A stretch of DNA of 56,008 nt. Source: Rhizobiales bacterium TMED168. Lineage in GTDB: Bacteria; Pseudomonadota; Alphaproteobacteria; MED-G09. The DNA is taken from positions 1 to 56,008 of the forward strand of contig NHHR02000006.1 of assembly GCA_002170885.2 (NCBI GenBank), given 5' to 3'. The notes under the pieces are model-generated. The model was given only the letters and a program-made list of their open reading frames with translations, was not told the origin of the DNA and made no database searches. Shown here piece by piece: positions 8,438 through 18,843 of this stretch. The translations under genes and the position numbers were made by a program. The first letter of the stretch is position 1. Every line of letters starts with the position of its first letter.

Positions 8438-11299
8438 ATGTCATCTAAAAAAGATAAAATAGCGAATAAAAAATATATTAATATTTTGGGAGCAAGAGAA
8501 CACAATCTAAAAAATATCGATGTAAAAATTCCAAAGGATAGTATTACTGTTATTACAGGCTTATCTGGTTCTGGAAAGTCATCTTTGGCATTTGATACTA
8601 TTTATGCTGAAGGACAAAGAAGATATGTTGAAAGCTTATCAGCTTATGCTAGACAATTCCTAGAAATGATGCAAAAACCTGATCTTGACCAAATTGATGG
8701 TCTTTCTCCAGCAATAGCAATTGAACAAAAAACAACATCAAAAAATCCAAGATCTACTGTTGGAACAGTAACTGAGGTTCATGATTATCTAAGATTAATG
8801 TTTGCTAGAATAGGAGTGCCCCACTCCCCAACTACAGGTCTTCCAATTGAGAGCCAAACTGTTACCCAAATGGTTGATCAAGTAAATAAAATCAAAGAAG
8901 GAACGAAAGCATATTTATTATCTCCTATAATTCGTGGTCGAAAAGGTGAGTATAAGAAAGAGTTTTCTAATCTTCTAAAAAAGGGGTTTCAAAGAGTTAA
9001 AATTGATGGAGAGTTTTATGAACTAGATAACCTCCCAAATTTAGAGAAAAATATTAAGCATGATATAGATGTTGTTATTGATAGAATTGTAATTGATAAG
9101 TCATTAGGTAATAGGTTAGCTGATAGCTTTGAAACGGCTCTTCAATTATCTGATGGGCTAGCCGCTATTGAGATAGCTAGTGGAAAAGAAAGTAGTAAAA
9201 GAATTATTTACTCAGCAAATTATTCATGCCCAGAATCTGGATTTACTATTGAAGAAATTGAACCAAGACTATTTTCATTTAATAATCCTGTGGGTGCATG
9301 TCAACATTGTGATGGATTAGGTACGGAATATTTTATTGATAGTGATTTGGTTATTCCAAATAAAGATTTAAGTATAAGAGACGGAGCTATAGCACCTTGG
9401 TCGAGAACTTCATCGCCCTCCCCTTATTATTTACAAACGCTAATGGCAATTTCTGAACATTATAAATTTTCACTAGACTGTAAATGGTCAGATCTTCCTC
9501 TAAAGTTTCAAGAGGTAATTTTAGATGGTTCAAATAATGAAAAAATAACCTTTAATTATGATGATGGTTCTAGAACCTTTAAAACTAACAAACCCTTTGA
9601 AGGTATATTAAATAATTTAAGAAGAAGATATTTAGAAACTGATAGTAATTGGATGAGGGAGGAAATTGAAAAATATCAATCAAAATCAAATTGCTCTAAA
9701 TGTAACGGATATAGACTCAAAGAAGAGGCTTTATGTATAAAAATTAATAATTCAAATATTGGAGATATATCTAAGTTAACAATTGATGAATCAATAATAT
9801 GGTTTGAAAATGTAAAAAAGAAACTTTCTAAAAAAGATACAGAAATTTCAAAAAATATTATTAAAGAAATTACTGAAAGATTATTTTTCCTTAAAAATGT
9901 TGGTTTAAATTACTTAACCCTTTCTAGAGAGTCAGGAACATTATCAGGGGGAGAATCTCAAAGAATAAGACTTGCATCACAAATAGGTTCTGGTTTAACA
10001 GGAGTACTTTATGTGCTAGACGAGCCTTCCATAGGACTTCATCAAAGAGACAATGATAAATTACTTGGAACATTAGCTAGATTAAAAGACTTAGGTAATA
10101 CAGTTATTGTTGTTGAGCATGACGAAGAAACAATGAATGCAGCTGACCATATTATTGATATTGGTCCAGGTGCTGGGATACATGGTGGTTATTTAGTAGC
10201 TGAAGGGTCATTTAAAGAAATTTCAGATAATAAAGATAGTATTACTGGTCAGTATTTATCTAAAAAAATGAAAATTAATATCCCAAAAAAAAGAGAAATT
10301 AATAAAGAGAGATGTATTTCAATTAGTAAAGCTAGTGGAAATAATTTAAAAAATGTTACTGCAAATTTCCCATTAAGTACTCTAACTTGTGTTACAGGTG
10401 TTTCAGGATCAGGAAAATCTACTCTATTACTGCACACGCTTTTTGCAGCTTTAAATCGAAAATTAAATAACTCACAAAAAGTACCAATGGAATATGAGAG
10501 TATTAAAGGAATACATTATATAGATAAAATTATAGATATTAATCAATCACCAATTGGAAGAACCCCTAGATCAAATCCAGCTACTTACACGGGTGCTTTT
10601 ACTCCAATAAGAGACTGGTTTTGTCAACTACCAGAAGCTAAAGCAAGAGGATATAAACCTGGACGATTTTCTTTTAATGTTAAGGGGGGAAGATGTGAAA
10701 CCTGTCAAGGTGATGGAGTAATAAAAATTGAAATGCATTTCCTTCCAGATGTTTATGTTGAGTGTGATCAATGCAAGGGTCAAAGGTACAATAGAGAAAC
10801 TTTGGAGGTTAAATATAAAGATAAATCAATTGCTGATGTTCTTAATATGACAGTTACTGAATGTGCAGATCTTTTTAAGGCTGTTCCTTTGATTAGAGAT
10901 AAAATGGAAACACTTAAAAAAGTTGGACTTGGGTATATAAAAGTAGGACAACAGGCCAATACTTTATCTGGAGGAGAGGCACAAAGAATAAAACTTGCTA
11001 AAGAATTATCAAAAAAAGCTACAGGAAGAACATTTTATGTTCTCGATGAGCCAACAACCGGTTTACATTTTAATGATGTAAAAAAACTTTTAGAAGTTCT
11101 TCATGAATTAGTCGATAATGGTAATACAGTTGTTGTTATTGAACATAACCTTGATGTAATAAAGACTTCAGATTGGATATTAGATATTGGTCCAGATGGC
11201 GGGGATAAAGGTGGTAGCCTTGTTTATGAGGGTGAATTAGAAGGCATCTTAAAGGTAAAAGAAAGTTATACGGGCCAATATTTGAAAAAGATTATATAA
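8438..11299 (+). CDS. uvrA: Excinuclease ABC subunit A
   Basis: UvrA recognises DNA damage and loads UvrB in nucleotide excision repair. It is a double ABC ATPase: Walker A motifs are GLSGSGKSS at residues 41-49 and GVSGSGKST near 657. The ABC signatures LSGGESQRI and LSGGEAQRI precede the Walker B stretches ([14 protein letters not shown] and [10 protein letters not shown]). Zinc-binding Cys pairs are visible as CQHC in the first half, CSKC in the insertion and GRCETC...CDQC in the second half. The 953-residue length is normal. The start has AGGA nine bases upstream. A hairpin terminator follows directly. Confidence 0.98.
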   Translation: MSSKKDKIANKKYINILGAREHNLKNIDVKIPKDSITVITGLSGSGKSSLAFDTIYAEGQRRYVESLSAYARQFLEMMQKPDLDQIDGLSPAIAIEQKTTSKNPRSTVGTVTEVHDYLRLMFARIGVPHSPTTGLPIESQTVTQMVDQVNKIKEGTKAYLLSPIIRGRKGEYKKEFSNLLKKGFQRVKIDGEFYELDNLPNLEKNIKHDIDVVIDRIVIDKSLGNRLADSFETALQLSDGLAAIEIASGKESSKRIIYSANYSCPESGFTIEEIEPRLFSFNNPVGACQHCDGLGTEYFIDSDLVIPNKDLSIRDGAIAPWSRTSSPSPYYLQTLMAISEHYKFSLDCKWSDLPLKFQEVILDGSNNEKITFNYDDGSRTFKTNKPFEGILNNLRRRYLETDSNWMREEIEKYQSKSNCSKCNGYRLKEEALCIKINNSNIGDISKLTIDESIIWFENVKKKLSKKDTEISKNIIKEITERLFFLKNVGLNYLTLSRESGTLSGGESQRIRLASQIGSGLTGVLYVLDEPSIGLHQRDNDKLLGTLARLKDLGNTVIVVEHDEETMNAADHIIDIGPGAGIHGGYLVAEGSFKEISDNKDSITGQYLSKKMKINIPKKREINKERCISISKASGNNLKNVTANFPLSTLTCVTGVSGSGKSTLLLHTLFAALNRKLNNSQKVPMEYESIKGIHYIDKIIDINQSPIGRTPRSNPATYTGAFTPIRDWFCQLPEAKARGYKPGRFSFNVKGGRCETCQGDGVIKIEMHFLPDVYVECDQCKGQRYNRETLEVKYKDKSIADVLNMTVTECADLFKAVPLIRDKMETLKKVGLGYIKVGQQANTLSGGEAQRIKLAKELSKKATGRTFYVLDEPTTGLHFNDVKKLLEVLHELVDNGNTVVVIEHNLDVIKTSDWILDIGPDGGDKGGSLVYEGELEGILKVKESYTGQYLKKII

Positions 11300-11301
11300 A
11301 A

Positions 11302-11322
11302 AAGGGAGCAAAAAGCCCCCTT
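11302..11322. terminator. Bidirectional hairpin terminator between uvrA and the PuuD-like gene
   Basis: AAGGGAGC and GCCCCCTT form a stem with one A-C mismatch around a five-A loop. It is followed by TTAATT and then T5 a few bases on for the plus strand, and by T6 for the minus strand. It sits two bases after the uvrA stop and ten bases after the end of the convergent gene, so it can serve both. Confidence 0.75.
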
Positions 11323-11332
11323 AATTAAATTT

Positions 11333-11947
11333 TTAAAAAATATTTTGAGCAGCAACCATTGAAAATAGCATTGGGATACTCAATAAAGTATTAGTTCTAG
11401 AAAAAAGCATTGCAGTTCTTGCAGAAGCAGCTTTAACATCATTTTCAGCAGGTACTATACCCAAAGCTTTTTTCTGATTTGGCCATATAACGAACCAAAC
11501 ATTAAACCACATTATTGTTCCTAACCACATACCTATACCGATTGCAATATGTTGAGGAGCAGCATCACCTCTAAAGCCTAGAGTCATTGCAGATTCTAAA
11601 TAACCGTTTAAGTAGCCAAGAATCAAACCAGTGATAATTGTCGCCATTGCACCCCAACGAAACCACCAAAGAGCTGCAGGAGCAATTACCTTTGATACAG
11701 CAGGCTTTTGATCATCAGGTATATTTGGCATATTGGGTATTTGAACAAAATTAAAATACCAGAGTAAGCCAATCCACATTATCCCTGATACAACATGTAA
11801 CCACCTAAAAATAAATGAATAAAAGGCTTGATCAGAAAAACTATCCGTTGAAATAGATCCCCATGAAATAAAAATTGCTAGCAATAAAATAGTTAAAATA
11901 AAACTAGAAACAACTGTGTTTCTTAAAGAAGAAAGTATTGCACTCAT
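11333..11947 (-). CDS. PuuD/urate-oxidase-N-like membrane protein without cytochrome domain
   Basis: A polytopic membrane protein of 204 residues with about four to five hydrophobic segments (roughly residues 10-30, 42-65, 97-117, 130-155 and 180-200). The segments WLHVVSGIMWIGLLWYFNFVQ and ALWWFRWGAMATIITG match the membrane domain of the PuuD-type urate hydroxylase family. Classical PuuD proteins are longer and end in a cytochrome c domain with CxxCH; none is present here. Urate oxidation therefore cannot be assumed; an energy-metabolism membrane role is also possible. The start at 11947 has GGAG seven bases upstream. The gene follows secF by 56 bases, with a clear end at the terminator. 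Confidence 0.75.
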   Translation of the reverse strand: MSAILSSLRNTVVSSFILTILLLAIFISWGSISTDSFSDQAFYSFIFRWLHVVSGIMWIGLLWYFNFVQIPNMPNIPDDQKPAVSKVIAPAALWWFRWGAMATIITGLILGYLNGYLESAMTLGFRGDAAPQHIAIGIGMWLGTIMWFNVWFVIWPNQKKALGIVPAENDVKAASARTAMLFSRTNTLLSIPMLFSMVAAQNIF

Positions 11948-12003
11948 CTTAAACTCCATAAAATACGAATCTATATTAATATTTATTAACTAAATAAGAA
12001 AGA

Positions 12004-12912
12004 CTAGTTCTCTTTATTTTTTGACCAATCTCTTTTTACACCAAGTATTTGGAGAAGCTGAGAGGCAATAAATGTTGATGAGTATGTCCCGATAAACACA
12101 CCAATAATCATAGCTAATGTAAATCCTTTAATAACTTGTCCGCCAAAAAAATAAAGTGAAAACAAAGCCAATAGAGTTGTGAAAGAAGTAAGAACTGTTC
12201 TTGAGAGTGTTTGATTAATTGATGTATTGATTAAATCATATAAATCTTGTTTTTTATATTTTCTTAAATTTTCTCTAATTCTATCATAAACAACAACTGT
12301 ATCGTTCATAGAATATCCTATAATTGTTAAAAGAGCTGCAATTATAGAAAGATTAAATTCTATTTGAAAAAAAGAAAAAATACCTATTGTTATTATAACG
12401 TCATGAATAAGAGCCAAAACAGCTCCTAGAGAAAACTGCCACTCAAATCTAATCCAAATATAGAAAAGCATCAGCCCAACTGCAGAAATAATTGCTAAAA
12501 TACCCTTTTGAATAAGTTCTGAGCTTATCTTAGGACCGACAACCTCTGTTCTTTGAATTTTTCCAAAATCCGATAATTCATTTGTTATTTTAGACAAAAT
12601 TATTGAATTATTTTCGGATAGCGACGCTTCTATTCTAACTAAAATATTTTTATCGGAACCAAAGTTTTGAATTTGAATATCACCTAAATCCAAAAGGGAT
12701 AAATTAGACCTAACAAGGCTAATATTTATTTCATCTTCAGAGCTGACCTCAATTAAACTTCCACCTTTAAAATCAATTCCAAAATTTAATCCATTTATAA
12801 GAATTGAAAAAAATGACATCAAACAAAATAAAGTAGATATTATTAAAGTTGTTTTTTTAAACTTAAGAAACTCAATACTTGTATTATGTTTTATTAGTTT
12901 TAATGTTTTCAT
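12004..12912 (-). CDS. secF: Protein translocase subunit SecF
   Basis: SecF works with SecD to drive export through SecYEG using the proton motive force. The N-terminal membrane helix is followed by the family motif FGIDFKGGS near residues 48-56. Further helices follow, with the conserved IGYSMNDTVVVYDRIRE near 195 and SRTVLTSFTTL after it. The 302-residue length is normal. It lies ten bases after secD, the standard arrangement, and ends the yajC-secD-secF set. Confidence 0.97.
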   Translation of the reverse strand: MKTLKLIKHNTSIEFLKFKKTTLIISTLFCLMSFFSILINGLNFGIDFKGGSLIEVSSEDEINISLVRSNLSLLDLGDIQIQNFGSDKNILVRIEASLSENNSIILSKITNELSDFGKIQRTEVVGPKISSELIQKGILAIISAVGLMLFYIWIRFEWQFSLGAVLALIHDVIITIGIFSFFQIEFNLSIIAALLTIIGYSMNDTVVVYDRIRENLRKYKKQDLYDLINTSINQTLSRTVLTSFTTLLALFSLYFFGGQVIKGFTLAMIIGVFIGTYSSTFIASQLLQILGVKRDWSKNKEN

Positions 12913-12922
12913 TTTTTACTAC

Positions 12923-14503
12923 TCACAAGGATAATTCATCCGGCCTTTTCTTCAATATCCACATTGATATAAATAGCCTTGTAATAACAAAAGCAGTGAA
13001 TACTGAGGTTATAATTCCAATTGATAATGTTACTGCAAAACCTTTTACCGGTCCTGTACCTAAAAAAAACAATACAAGAGAAGCTATTAGAGTAGTTATG
13101 TTAGCATCTAAAATAGTACCTAGCGATTTATTATAACCAGACTCAACTGCTGTAATTGGATTTTTTCCATTGTTAATTTCGTCTCTTATTCTCTCAAAAA
13201 TAATAACATTAGCATCAACAGCCATACCAATTGTAAGAACAATACCCGCTATTCCAGGTAACGTTAAAGTTGCTTGCAGTAATGATAAAACACCAATAAT
13301 AAAAATAATATTTAAAATTAATGCAAAATTTGCATAAAAGCCAAATCTACCGTAACTAATAATAATAAATATCAGAACACAAATTAGTCCAATTATTGCT
13401 GCTGAAGTTCCAGAATTGATAGAATCTTTTCCAAGCCCTGGTCCAATTGTTTTTTCCTCTAGTATTTCCAATGGCGCAGGTAATGCCCCTGCCCTTAATA
13501 AAATTGAAAGATTATTAGCTTCCTCAACAGAAAAACCTCCCTCGATTTGGCCTGATCCTCCTAAAATTGGGCTACGAATAACTGGTGCTGAAATAACTTG
13601 ATTATCTAAAATTATTGCAAAAGGTTTTCCAACATTTTCTGAGGTTGCTTTTGCAAAATATTTTCCTCCAAGTGTATCAAATCTAAAGTTAACTATTGGA
13701 GCATTTGTTGTTTGATCAAAGCTTGCTTGAGCATCTACAAGTCTTTCTCCTGATACTAATACTTTTTTCATTACGAGGTATTCAATTCCATTAATATCAG
13801 AAATAATTTCAGACCTACCTGGAACCCTTGTTAGTCTGGCTTCATTAGCACTTATTGATACATCAACCATTCTAAAATTTAATTTTGCTGTCTTACCTAA
13901 TAAATCTTTAAGCCTTTGAGGATCATCCATACCTGGAACTTCAAGTAAAATTCTATTATTACCTTGTCGTTGGATTGATGGCTCAGTAACGCCTAAACCA
14001 TCAATTCTTCTTCTAATAATCTCTATAGATTGAGATACTGCTGATCTATATTTTTCTCTTAAAGTAGACTCATTTAAAAATAGTAAAAAATTCTGGTCAC
14101 TTATATCAAGTGTAAACATTTCATTGTTACTATTAGAAAATAAATTAGTAGTTGAATTATTGAGACTCTGAATTAATTTTTTAGCATCAGAGATTTGTGA
14201 AGTTTCTCTGATTGTAACCTGTGCACCATTTTGATTTACTTTTAAACCAGAGTATTTAATTCTATTCTGACGAAAAGTTGATCTGATATCCTCCAAAAGA
14301 GACTGGGATCTATCTTTTTTTATAGATGATGTATCAACCTCTAAAAGAAGATATGATCCACCTCTTAAATCTAAACCAAGATTAATTGTTTGCTTTGGGA
14401 AAAATGGTAAATTAATTTGAGAGAAATTTGGATAGGCAAGAAAAAATCCAAAAATACACACCAGTAATAGTAATATTTTCTTGGATTTAGAGAAATAAAT
14501 CAT
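12923..14503 (-). CDS. secD: Protein translocase subunit SecD
   Basis: The N-terminal helix is followed by LGLDLRGGSYLLLEVD, the SecD hallmark, near residue 42. The large periplasmic P1 region spans about residues 60-350, and the C-terminal half contains five membrane helices with GMAVDANVIIFERIRDE near residue 430. The 526-residue length is normal for alphaproteobacteria. It ends in TGA, showing that TGA is a stop codon in this genome. There is no clear ribosome binding site; the start is only six bases after the yajC stop, so translational coupling is likely. Confidence 0.97.
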   Translation of the reverse strand: MIYFSKSKKILLLLVCIFGFFLAYPNFSQINLPFFPKQTINLGLDLRGGSYLLLEVDTSSIKKDRSQSLLEDIRSTFRQNRIKYSGLKVNQNGAQVTIRETSQISDAKKLIQSLNNSTTNLFSNSNNEMFTLDISDQNFLLFLNESTLREKYRSAVSQSIEIIRRRIDGLGVTEPSIQRQGNNRILLEVPGMDDPQRLKDLLGKTAKLNFRMVDVSISANEARLTRVPGRSEIISDINGIEYLVMKKVLVSGERLVDAQASFDQTTNAPIVNFRFDTLGGKYFAKATSENVGKPFAIILDNQVISAPVIRSPILGGSGQIEGGFSVEEANNLSILLRAGALPAPLEILEEKTIGPGLGKDSINSGTSAAIIGLICVLIFIIISYGRFGFYANFALILNIIFIIGVLSLLQATLTLPGIAGIVLTIGMAVDANVIIFERIRDEINNGKNPITAVESGYNKSLGTILDANITTLIASLVLFFLGTGPVKGFAVTLSIGIITSVFTAFVITRLFISMWILKKRPDELSL

Positions 14504-14509
14504 AGCATA

Positions 14510-14770
14510 CTATGATTTGACATGAGCTAATGTTGTTTTCACAGCTCTAATATTAACATTGTCGCCAAAGTCTATTGTTACTTCATCATCAGAAACTTTT
14601 ATTACCTTTCCTATAAGACCACCTTGAGTAACGACCTCGTCTCCTTTTTTAACAGCTTTTACCATTGCTGCATGTTCTTTAACTTTATTTTGCTGAGGCC
14701 TTATTATAAGAAAATAAAAAACGAAAAATATTAAAACTAATGGCATTATTTGAAATAAAATTTCTTGCAT
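14510..14770 (-). CDS. yajC: Sec translocon accessory protein YajC
   Basis: A small membrane protein of 86 residues that binds SecDF. It has one helix (about residues 7-25) followed by the signature FYFLIIRPQQNKVKEH and a YajC domain with GDEVVTQGGLIGKV. The gene heads secD and secF. It is separated from serS by 77 bases of AT-rich sequence, where other alphaproteobacteria often carry surE, pcm and an M23 peptidase gene. Confidence 0.96.
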   Translation of the reverse strand: MQEILFQIMPLVLIFFVFYFLIIRPQQNKVKEHAAMVKAVKKGDEVVTQGGLIGKVIKVSDDEVTIDFGDNVNIRAVKTTLAHVKS

Positions 14771-14847
14771 AACTTGTCCTTAATGTTGAATTAATGATTA
14801 ATATGTAAATTTTATCGAAATATCAAATTTAATTATTATTTTTGATT

Positions 14848-16125
14848 TCAATTATTTTCTAATTCAATTTTTTCTATTCCATTCATGTAAGATTGTAAAA
14901 CTTTAGGTATAATAACAACACCTGATCCATCGTAATAGTTTTCTAAAATTGCAACCATAGCCCTACCAACAGCGACTCCTGAACCATTCAATGTGTGAGG
15001 AGAGAATTTTTTTCCTGTTTTTTTATCTTTATACTTAGCATTCATTCTAATTGATTGAAAATCACCACATAAAGAACATGAGGAGATTTCCCTATATAAC
15101 TTTTGTCCCGGTAACCATACCTCAAGATCATAAGTCTTTAACGCTGAGAAACCTATATCTCCAGTAGACAAAATTACTGTTCTAAAAGGAAGTTCTAATT
15201 CTTTTAGAACTCCTTCTGCTGAGGAAACTAATCTTTCTAACTCATCAAAAGAAGATTTTGGATCAACTATGCTAACCAATTCAACTTTTGGAAATTGATG
15301 AAGCCTTACTAAACCTCTTGTGTCTTTTCCAGCTGCCCCCGCTTCTTTTCTAAAACATTGAGTATATGAAACAAAACGTAAAGGTAAGTCGTCTTCATTT
15401 ATAACTTTATCCCGAACAAGGTTAGTCAAAGGGACCTCGGCTGTGGGTATAAGCCAAAATCCGTCCTCTGTTTTAAATTGATCTTCCTCAAATTTCGGCA
15501 ATTGCCCTGTTCCAAACATTGCATCATCTTTAACAAGATATGGAACACTAATCTCTTGATAACCATTGTTCTTAACATGATAATCTATCATAAAATTAGC
15601 CAATGCTCTTTCCATACATGCAAGATCTTTTTTTAAAATTGAGAATCTTGAACCAGATAAATTAGCAGCAGTTTCAAAATCTAACATTTTTAATTCTTCA
15701 CCAATTTCATAATGATTTGGGGAACTATCTTTTTTATTACCAAACTCCCTAACAATAATATTTGATTTATCGTCCTTACCGTCAGGTATGTCATCATGAG
15801 GAATATTTGGTAGAGACGATAATTCATTTTTTAATGCTATAGAAAATATTTCTTTATTATCTTCAATAGCTTGCATTTTCTCTTTTATTGATTGAACATC
15901 AACAGATAATTTTTCTGAGGCTTGATTATCATTTTTTTTCTTTGCAATACCAAATTCTTTTGATAATTCATTTCTCTTTGTTTGAAGTTCTTGAAGGTCG
16001 GTAATAGATTTTCTCAAATCTTTATCTAGATTAAGTATTTTATCTAGATCAATATCCAAGCCTCTTCTTTTCCATCCCTTTAGATAAAAATCATTATTAC
16101 TTCTTATTTTATTAATATCATGCAT
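14848..16125 (-). CDS. serS: Seryl-tRNA synthetase
   Basis: SerRS attaches serine to tRNA-Ser and is a cytoplasmic class II synthetase. The N-terminal part (about residues 30-105) is the long helical coiled-coil arm that holds the tRNA variable arm. Class II motif 2 is visible as FRKEAGAAGKDTRGLVRLHQ near residue 260 and motif 3 as GSGVAVGRAMVAILEN near 385. The 425-residue length is normal. It begins one base after the tatC stop, so it probably belongs to the tat operon. A tRNA-Ser-like gene occurs at 55618-55705. Confidence 0.97.
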   Translation of the reverse strand: MHDINKIRSNNDFYLKGWKRRGLDIDLDKILNLDKDLRKSITDLQELQTKRNELSKEFGIAKKKNDNQASEKLSVDVQSIKEKMQAIEDNKEIFSIALKNELSSLPNIPHDDIPDGKDDKSNIIVREFGNKKDSSPNHYEIGEELKMLDFETAANLSGSRFSILKKDLACMERALANFMIDYHVKNNGYQEISVPYLVKDDAMFGTGQLPKFEEDQFKTEDGFWLIPTAEVPLTNLVRDKVINEDDLPLRFVSYTQCFRKEAGAAGKDTRGLVRLHQFPKVELVSIVDPKSSFDELERLVSSAEGVLKELELPFRTVILSTGDIGFSALKTYDLEVWLPGQKLYREISSCSLCGDFQSIRMNAKYKDKKTGKKFSPHTLNGSGVAVGRAMVAILENYYDGSGVVIIPKVLQSYMNGIEKIELENN

Positions 16126-16126
16126 T

Positions 16127-16921
16127 TTAATTCTTATTTATGTTTAATTTTTTATTCTTTTTTTCAATCATAGAAACTAAAAGAATAGATAATTCATACA
16201 GTAAAAGTGTTGGAATTGCTAAACCAATTTGACTTATTAGATCAGGGGGAGTTAAAAATGCTGCAACCAAAAATGTTAAAACAATTGCATATTTTCTTCC
16301 TTTTTTTAAATTATCTGATCCAATAATACCTACCTTTGCCAATAAAGTTAAGATTACAGGTAATTGAAAACAAATTCCAAAAGCAATAATAAGAGATGTA
16401 ACAAGGCTAAGATATTCACTTACCTTTGGAAGAAGTTTTATGGAGATATCACTTGTGAAAGAGTCAATTTGCATTGATACAAAAAAACTAATTGCTAGTG
16501 GCATTATTATATAGTGAACCATTAATGTACTTATTAAAAATAAAAAAGGTGTTGCTATAAAGTAAGGTACCAGTGCCATTTTCTCATTTTCATAAAGACC
16601 GGGTGCTAAAAATAAATACAACTCTATGGCAAAATAAGGTAACCCTATTAAAGTTGCACCAAATATACCAACTTTCAACTTTGTTACTAAAAATTCTTGT
16701 GGAGCTGTAAAAATCATCTCACCACTTGATCCCATTATTTCAAAAAAAGGACCGACTAAAAAAGAATAAATACCTGTTGAAAAATAAAAAGATAAAATAA
16801 AGCTTACAAAAAAAATACCAATAGATCTTATCAATCTAGTCCTTAACTCTATCAAATGCTCAATTAGTGGAGCTTTAGATAGATCGTTTTGTTTTTGTTC
16901 TATTTTATCTTTATCTGACAT
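16127..16921 (-). CDS. tatC: Twin-arginine translocase subunit TatC
   Basis: TatC is the signal-recognition core of the Tat pathway, which exports folded proteins across the inner membrane. The N-terminus has the conserved HLIELRTRLIRS near residue 22, followed by six hydrophobic segments. The FxxP-type motif in APQEFLVTKLKVG and the late AAFLTPPDLISQ segment are also typical. It follows tatB by eight bases. A likely local client is the TRAP binding protein at 35187-36278, which has a twin-arginine signal. Confidence 0.97.
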   Translation of the reverse strand: MSDKDKIEQKQNDLSKAPLIEHLIELRTRLIRSIGIFFVSFILSFYFSTGIYSFLVGPFFEIMGSSGEMIFTAPQEFLVTKLKVGIFGATLIGLPYFAIELYLFLAPGLYENEKMALVPYFIATPFLFLISTLMVHYIIMPLAISFFVSMQIDSFTSDISIKLLPKVSEYLSLVTSLIIAFGICFQLPVILTLLAKVGIIGSDNLKKGRKYAIVLTFLVAAFLTPPDLISQIGLAIPTLLLYELSILLVSMIEKKNKKLNINKN

Positions 16922-16929
16922 CCTAAAAA

Positions 16930-17178
16930 TTAATCATTTATATTTATTTTGTCATTGCTATTTTTATTAATAGAATTTTTATTTTTTTTTGAAATCTTTT
17001 CAACTTCTAAGTCATTTGCAATTGTTTGAACTCCTGTTCTTAATTCAGATGCATAAACTTTAATTTTTGAGACAAAGTCAAAAATTATCTTAAGAAGACC
17101 GGGAAGCTCTTTTGGTCCAACAACAACTAATAATACAACAGCTACAATTAATAATTCACTATATCCAAAATCAAACAT
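16930..17178 (-). CDS. tatB: Sec-independent translocase protein TatB
   Basis: The 82-residue protein begins MFDFGYSELLIVAVVLLVVV and continues with the GPKELPGLL hinge motif of TatB, then an amphipathic helix and a polar Lys/Asn-rich tail. TatB pairs with TatC to receive twin-arginine precursors. It sits between tatA and tatC, 11 and 8 bases from them. The tail is shorter than in many TatB proteins, consistent with overall compaction. Confidence 0.93.
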   Translation of the reverse strand: MFDFGYSELLIVAVVLLVVVGPKELPGLLKIIFDFVSKIKVYASELRTGVQTIANDLEVEKISKKNKNSINKNSNDKININD

Positions 17179-17189
17179 AATTTTATATT

Positions 17190-17372
17190 TTAATCTTTAT
17201 CTTTAGAGTCGTCGTTTTCAATTTCATTCTCGCTAACATCATCCTCTAGACCTTTTCGGAAACTTTTTATACCTGAAGCCAAATCACTCATAAAATTCGA
17301 AATTCTTCCTCTTCCAAAAAAAACCAATACAAGAACAACGACAACTAAAATTTGCATTAAACTGGGAGACAT
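17190..17372 (-). CDS. tatA: Sec-independent translocase protein TatA
   Basis: The 60-residue protein has one N-terminal helix (about residues 6-19), then [18 protein letters not shown], an amphipathic helix typical of TatA, and an acidic tail. TatA oligomers form the translocation pore or weaken the membrane around TatBC. AGGA lies eight bases ahead of the start. It is the first of the tatABC genes; scpB ends 59 bases upstream. Confidence 0.93.
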   Translation of the reverse strand: MSPSLMQILVVVVLVLVFFGRGRISNFMSDLASGIKSFRKGLEDDVSENEIENDDSKDKD

Positions 17373-17431
17373 TTTTTAATTCCTTTTAAAAATATATAAT
17401 AGCACTTTATACATATCACTTTTATGAAAAA

Positions 17432-18043
17432 TTAACTATTTTCTTCAATTATATCTATATCATCATCAATTGGATACATATCAGGTGGTAAGTTACTATC
17501 TAATAATCCAGTTGATTTTAAATCATCTAAACCAGGAAGGTCTTTTATATTATCGAGATCAAAATGGACTAAGAATTCCTCTGTAGTTCCATATGTCATT
17601 GGATTACCAGGAACTTTTCTTCTACCTTTAATTTTTATCCAATTAATTTCCAATAAGGTATCTATTGTTCCAGGAGATACTGTTACACCTCTTATCTCCT
17701 CTATTTCTGCTCTTGTAACTGGTTGATGATAGGCAATTATTGATAAGGTTTCTAAGCCTGCTTTTGATAATTTTTTTTGAACTTTTGCTTCTTTTTGCAT
17801 TATAAATGATAAATCTGAAGCTGTTTTAAACATCCATTTATTATTAATTCTTTTTAATTCTACACCCCTACCTTTGTATAAATTTAAAAGATTATTTAAT
17901 ATTTCATTTATATCCACATCTTCAGGAAGCATTTCTTTTAAAGTCTTCTCATCAAGAGGGTCTGAAGAAGCAAATAAAAGAGCTTCTACAGCTCTTATTT
18001 GTTCAGAAAAATCCAATAATAAAGTATTATTTTTCTTTTCCAT
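17432..18043 (-). CDS. scpB: Segregation and condensation protein B
   Basis: ScpB is a winged-helix partner of ScpA and the SMC condensin in chromosome segregation. The family core is present: AVEALLFASSDPLDEKTL near residue 18 and LETLSIIAYHQPVTRAEIEE near 97, then RGVTVSPGTIDTLLE and GRRKVPGNPMTYGTT. The 203-residue length is normal, with an acidic tail. The start overlaps the scpA stop as TAATG, indicating translational coupling and matched production of the two partners. Confidence 0.96.
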   Translation of the reverse strand: MEKKNNTLLLDFSEQIRAVEALLFASSDPLDEKTLKEMLPEDVDINEILNNLLNLYKGRGVELKRINNKWMFKTASDLSFIMQKEAKVQKKLSKAGLETLSIIAYHQPVTRAEIEEIRGVTVSPGTIDTLLEINWIKIKGRRKVPGNPMTYGTTEEFLVHFDLDNIKDLPGLDDLKSTGLLDSNLPPDMYPIDDDIDIIEENS

Positions 18044-18843
18044 TATGCAAGCATCTCTCTACTCATTGACGAAATCTCTTTATTTTTAAATTTTATTGAA
18101 CCAAAGTTCTTGCTTTGACTTATCTCTATAACACCCTCTTTTGATAGCTCAAGTGATGCTGAAAAAATGGAAGCCAAAGAACTTTTTCTATATAGTATAC
18201 CTTCCTCTGAAACGTCATTATTTATAGGTAAGAAATCTTCAATTTTTGTCCAATCTAAAACTTTACCTAACATTTTTTCTAATCTTTTTCTTGCATCCTC
18301 AATTGAAAAAATAGAAAAGACTCTTGGCTTCCATTTATCTACATAATTTCGATTACGTATTCCCGAGTATGATGACATTAAATCAAAAAGTGTGTCTCTG
18401 TGATTAAAATTTTTAATTAAAAATTTTTGCTCAGGCATACCACGCCTAAATATATGAATACCAACCCTATTTCTAGTCATTAATCTTGAGCCAACATCTC
18501 TCATAGCCTCAAGCCTTCTTAGTCTAAATGCTAAGATTGCTGATAATTCTCTGGCTGAAACATCCTCATTATCCTCATCAGGTAATAGTAATTTAGATTT
18601 TAAGAAGGCAAGCCAAGAGGCCATAACAATATAATCAGCAGCCAAATCAATATCTATTCTTTTGATTTGATCAATAAAACTCAAATATTGAGAAGCTAAA
18701 TCAAGTATAGATATTTCTAATAGGTCAACTTTTTGCTCTTTTGCAAGAGATAATAATAGATCTAAAGGACCTTCATATCCATCAAGGTTTACATGAAACA
18801 AGTCTAGTTGTTCATTATTAGTATTTATTGAACTATTATTCAT
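18043..18843 (-). CDS. scpA: Segregation and condensation protein A
   Basis: ScpA is the kleisin subunit that bridges the SMC heads. The conserved start FHVNLDGYEGPLDLLLSLAK and ADYIVMASWLAFLKSKLLLP are in the N-terminal half, and the C-terminal winged helix covers the end. The 266-residue length is normal. It overlaps scpB by one base. The 142 bases upstream are extremely AT-rich and hold no gene; they are the place where nagZ usually stands in related genomes and probably contain the scpAB promoter, though no convincing -35/-10 pair was picked out. Confidence 0.96.
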   Translation of the reverse strand: MNNSSINTNNEQLDLFHVNLDGYEGPLDLLLSLAKEQKVDLLEISILDLASQYLSFIDQIKRIDIDLAADYIVMASWLAFLKSKLLLPDEDNEDVSARELSAILAFRLRRLEAMRDVGSRLMTRNRVGIHIFRRGMPEQKFLIKNFNHRDTLFDLMSSYSGIRNRNYVDKWKPRVFSIFSIEDARKRLEKMLGKVLDWTKIEDFLPINNDVSEEGILYRKSSLASIFSASLELSKEGVIEISQSKNFGSIKFKNKEISSMSREMLA

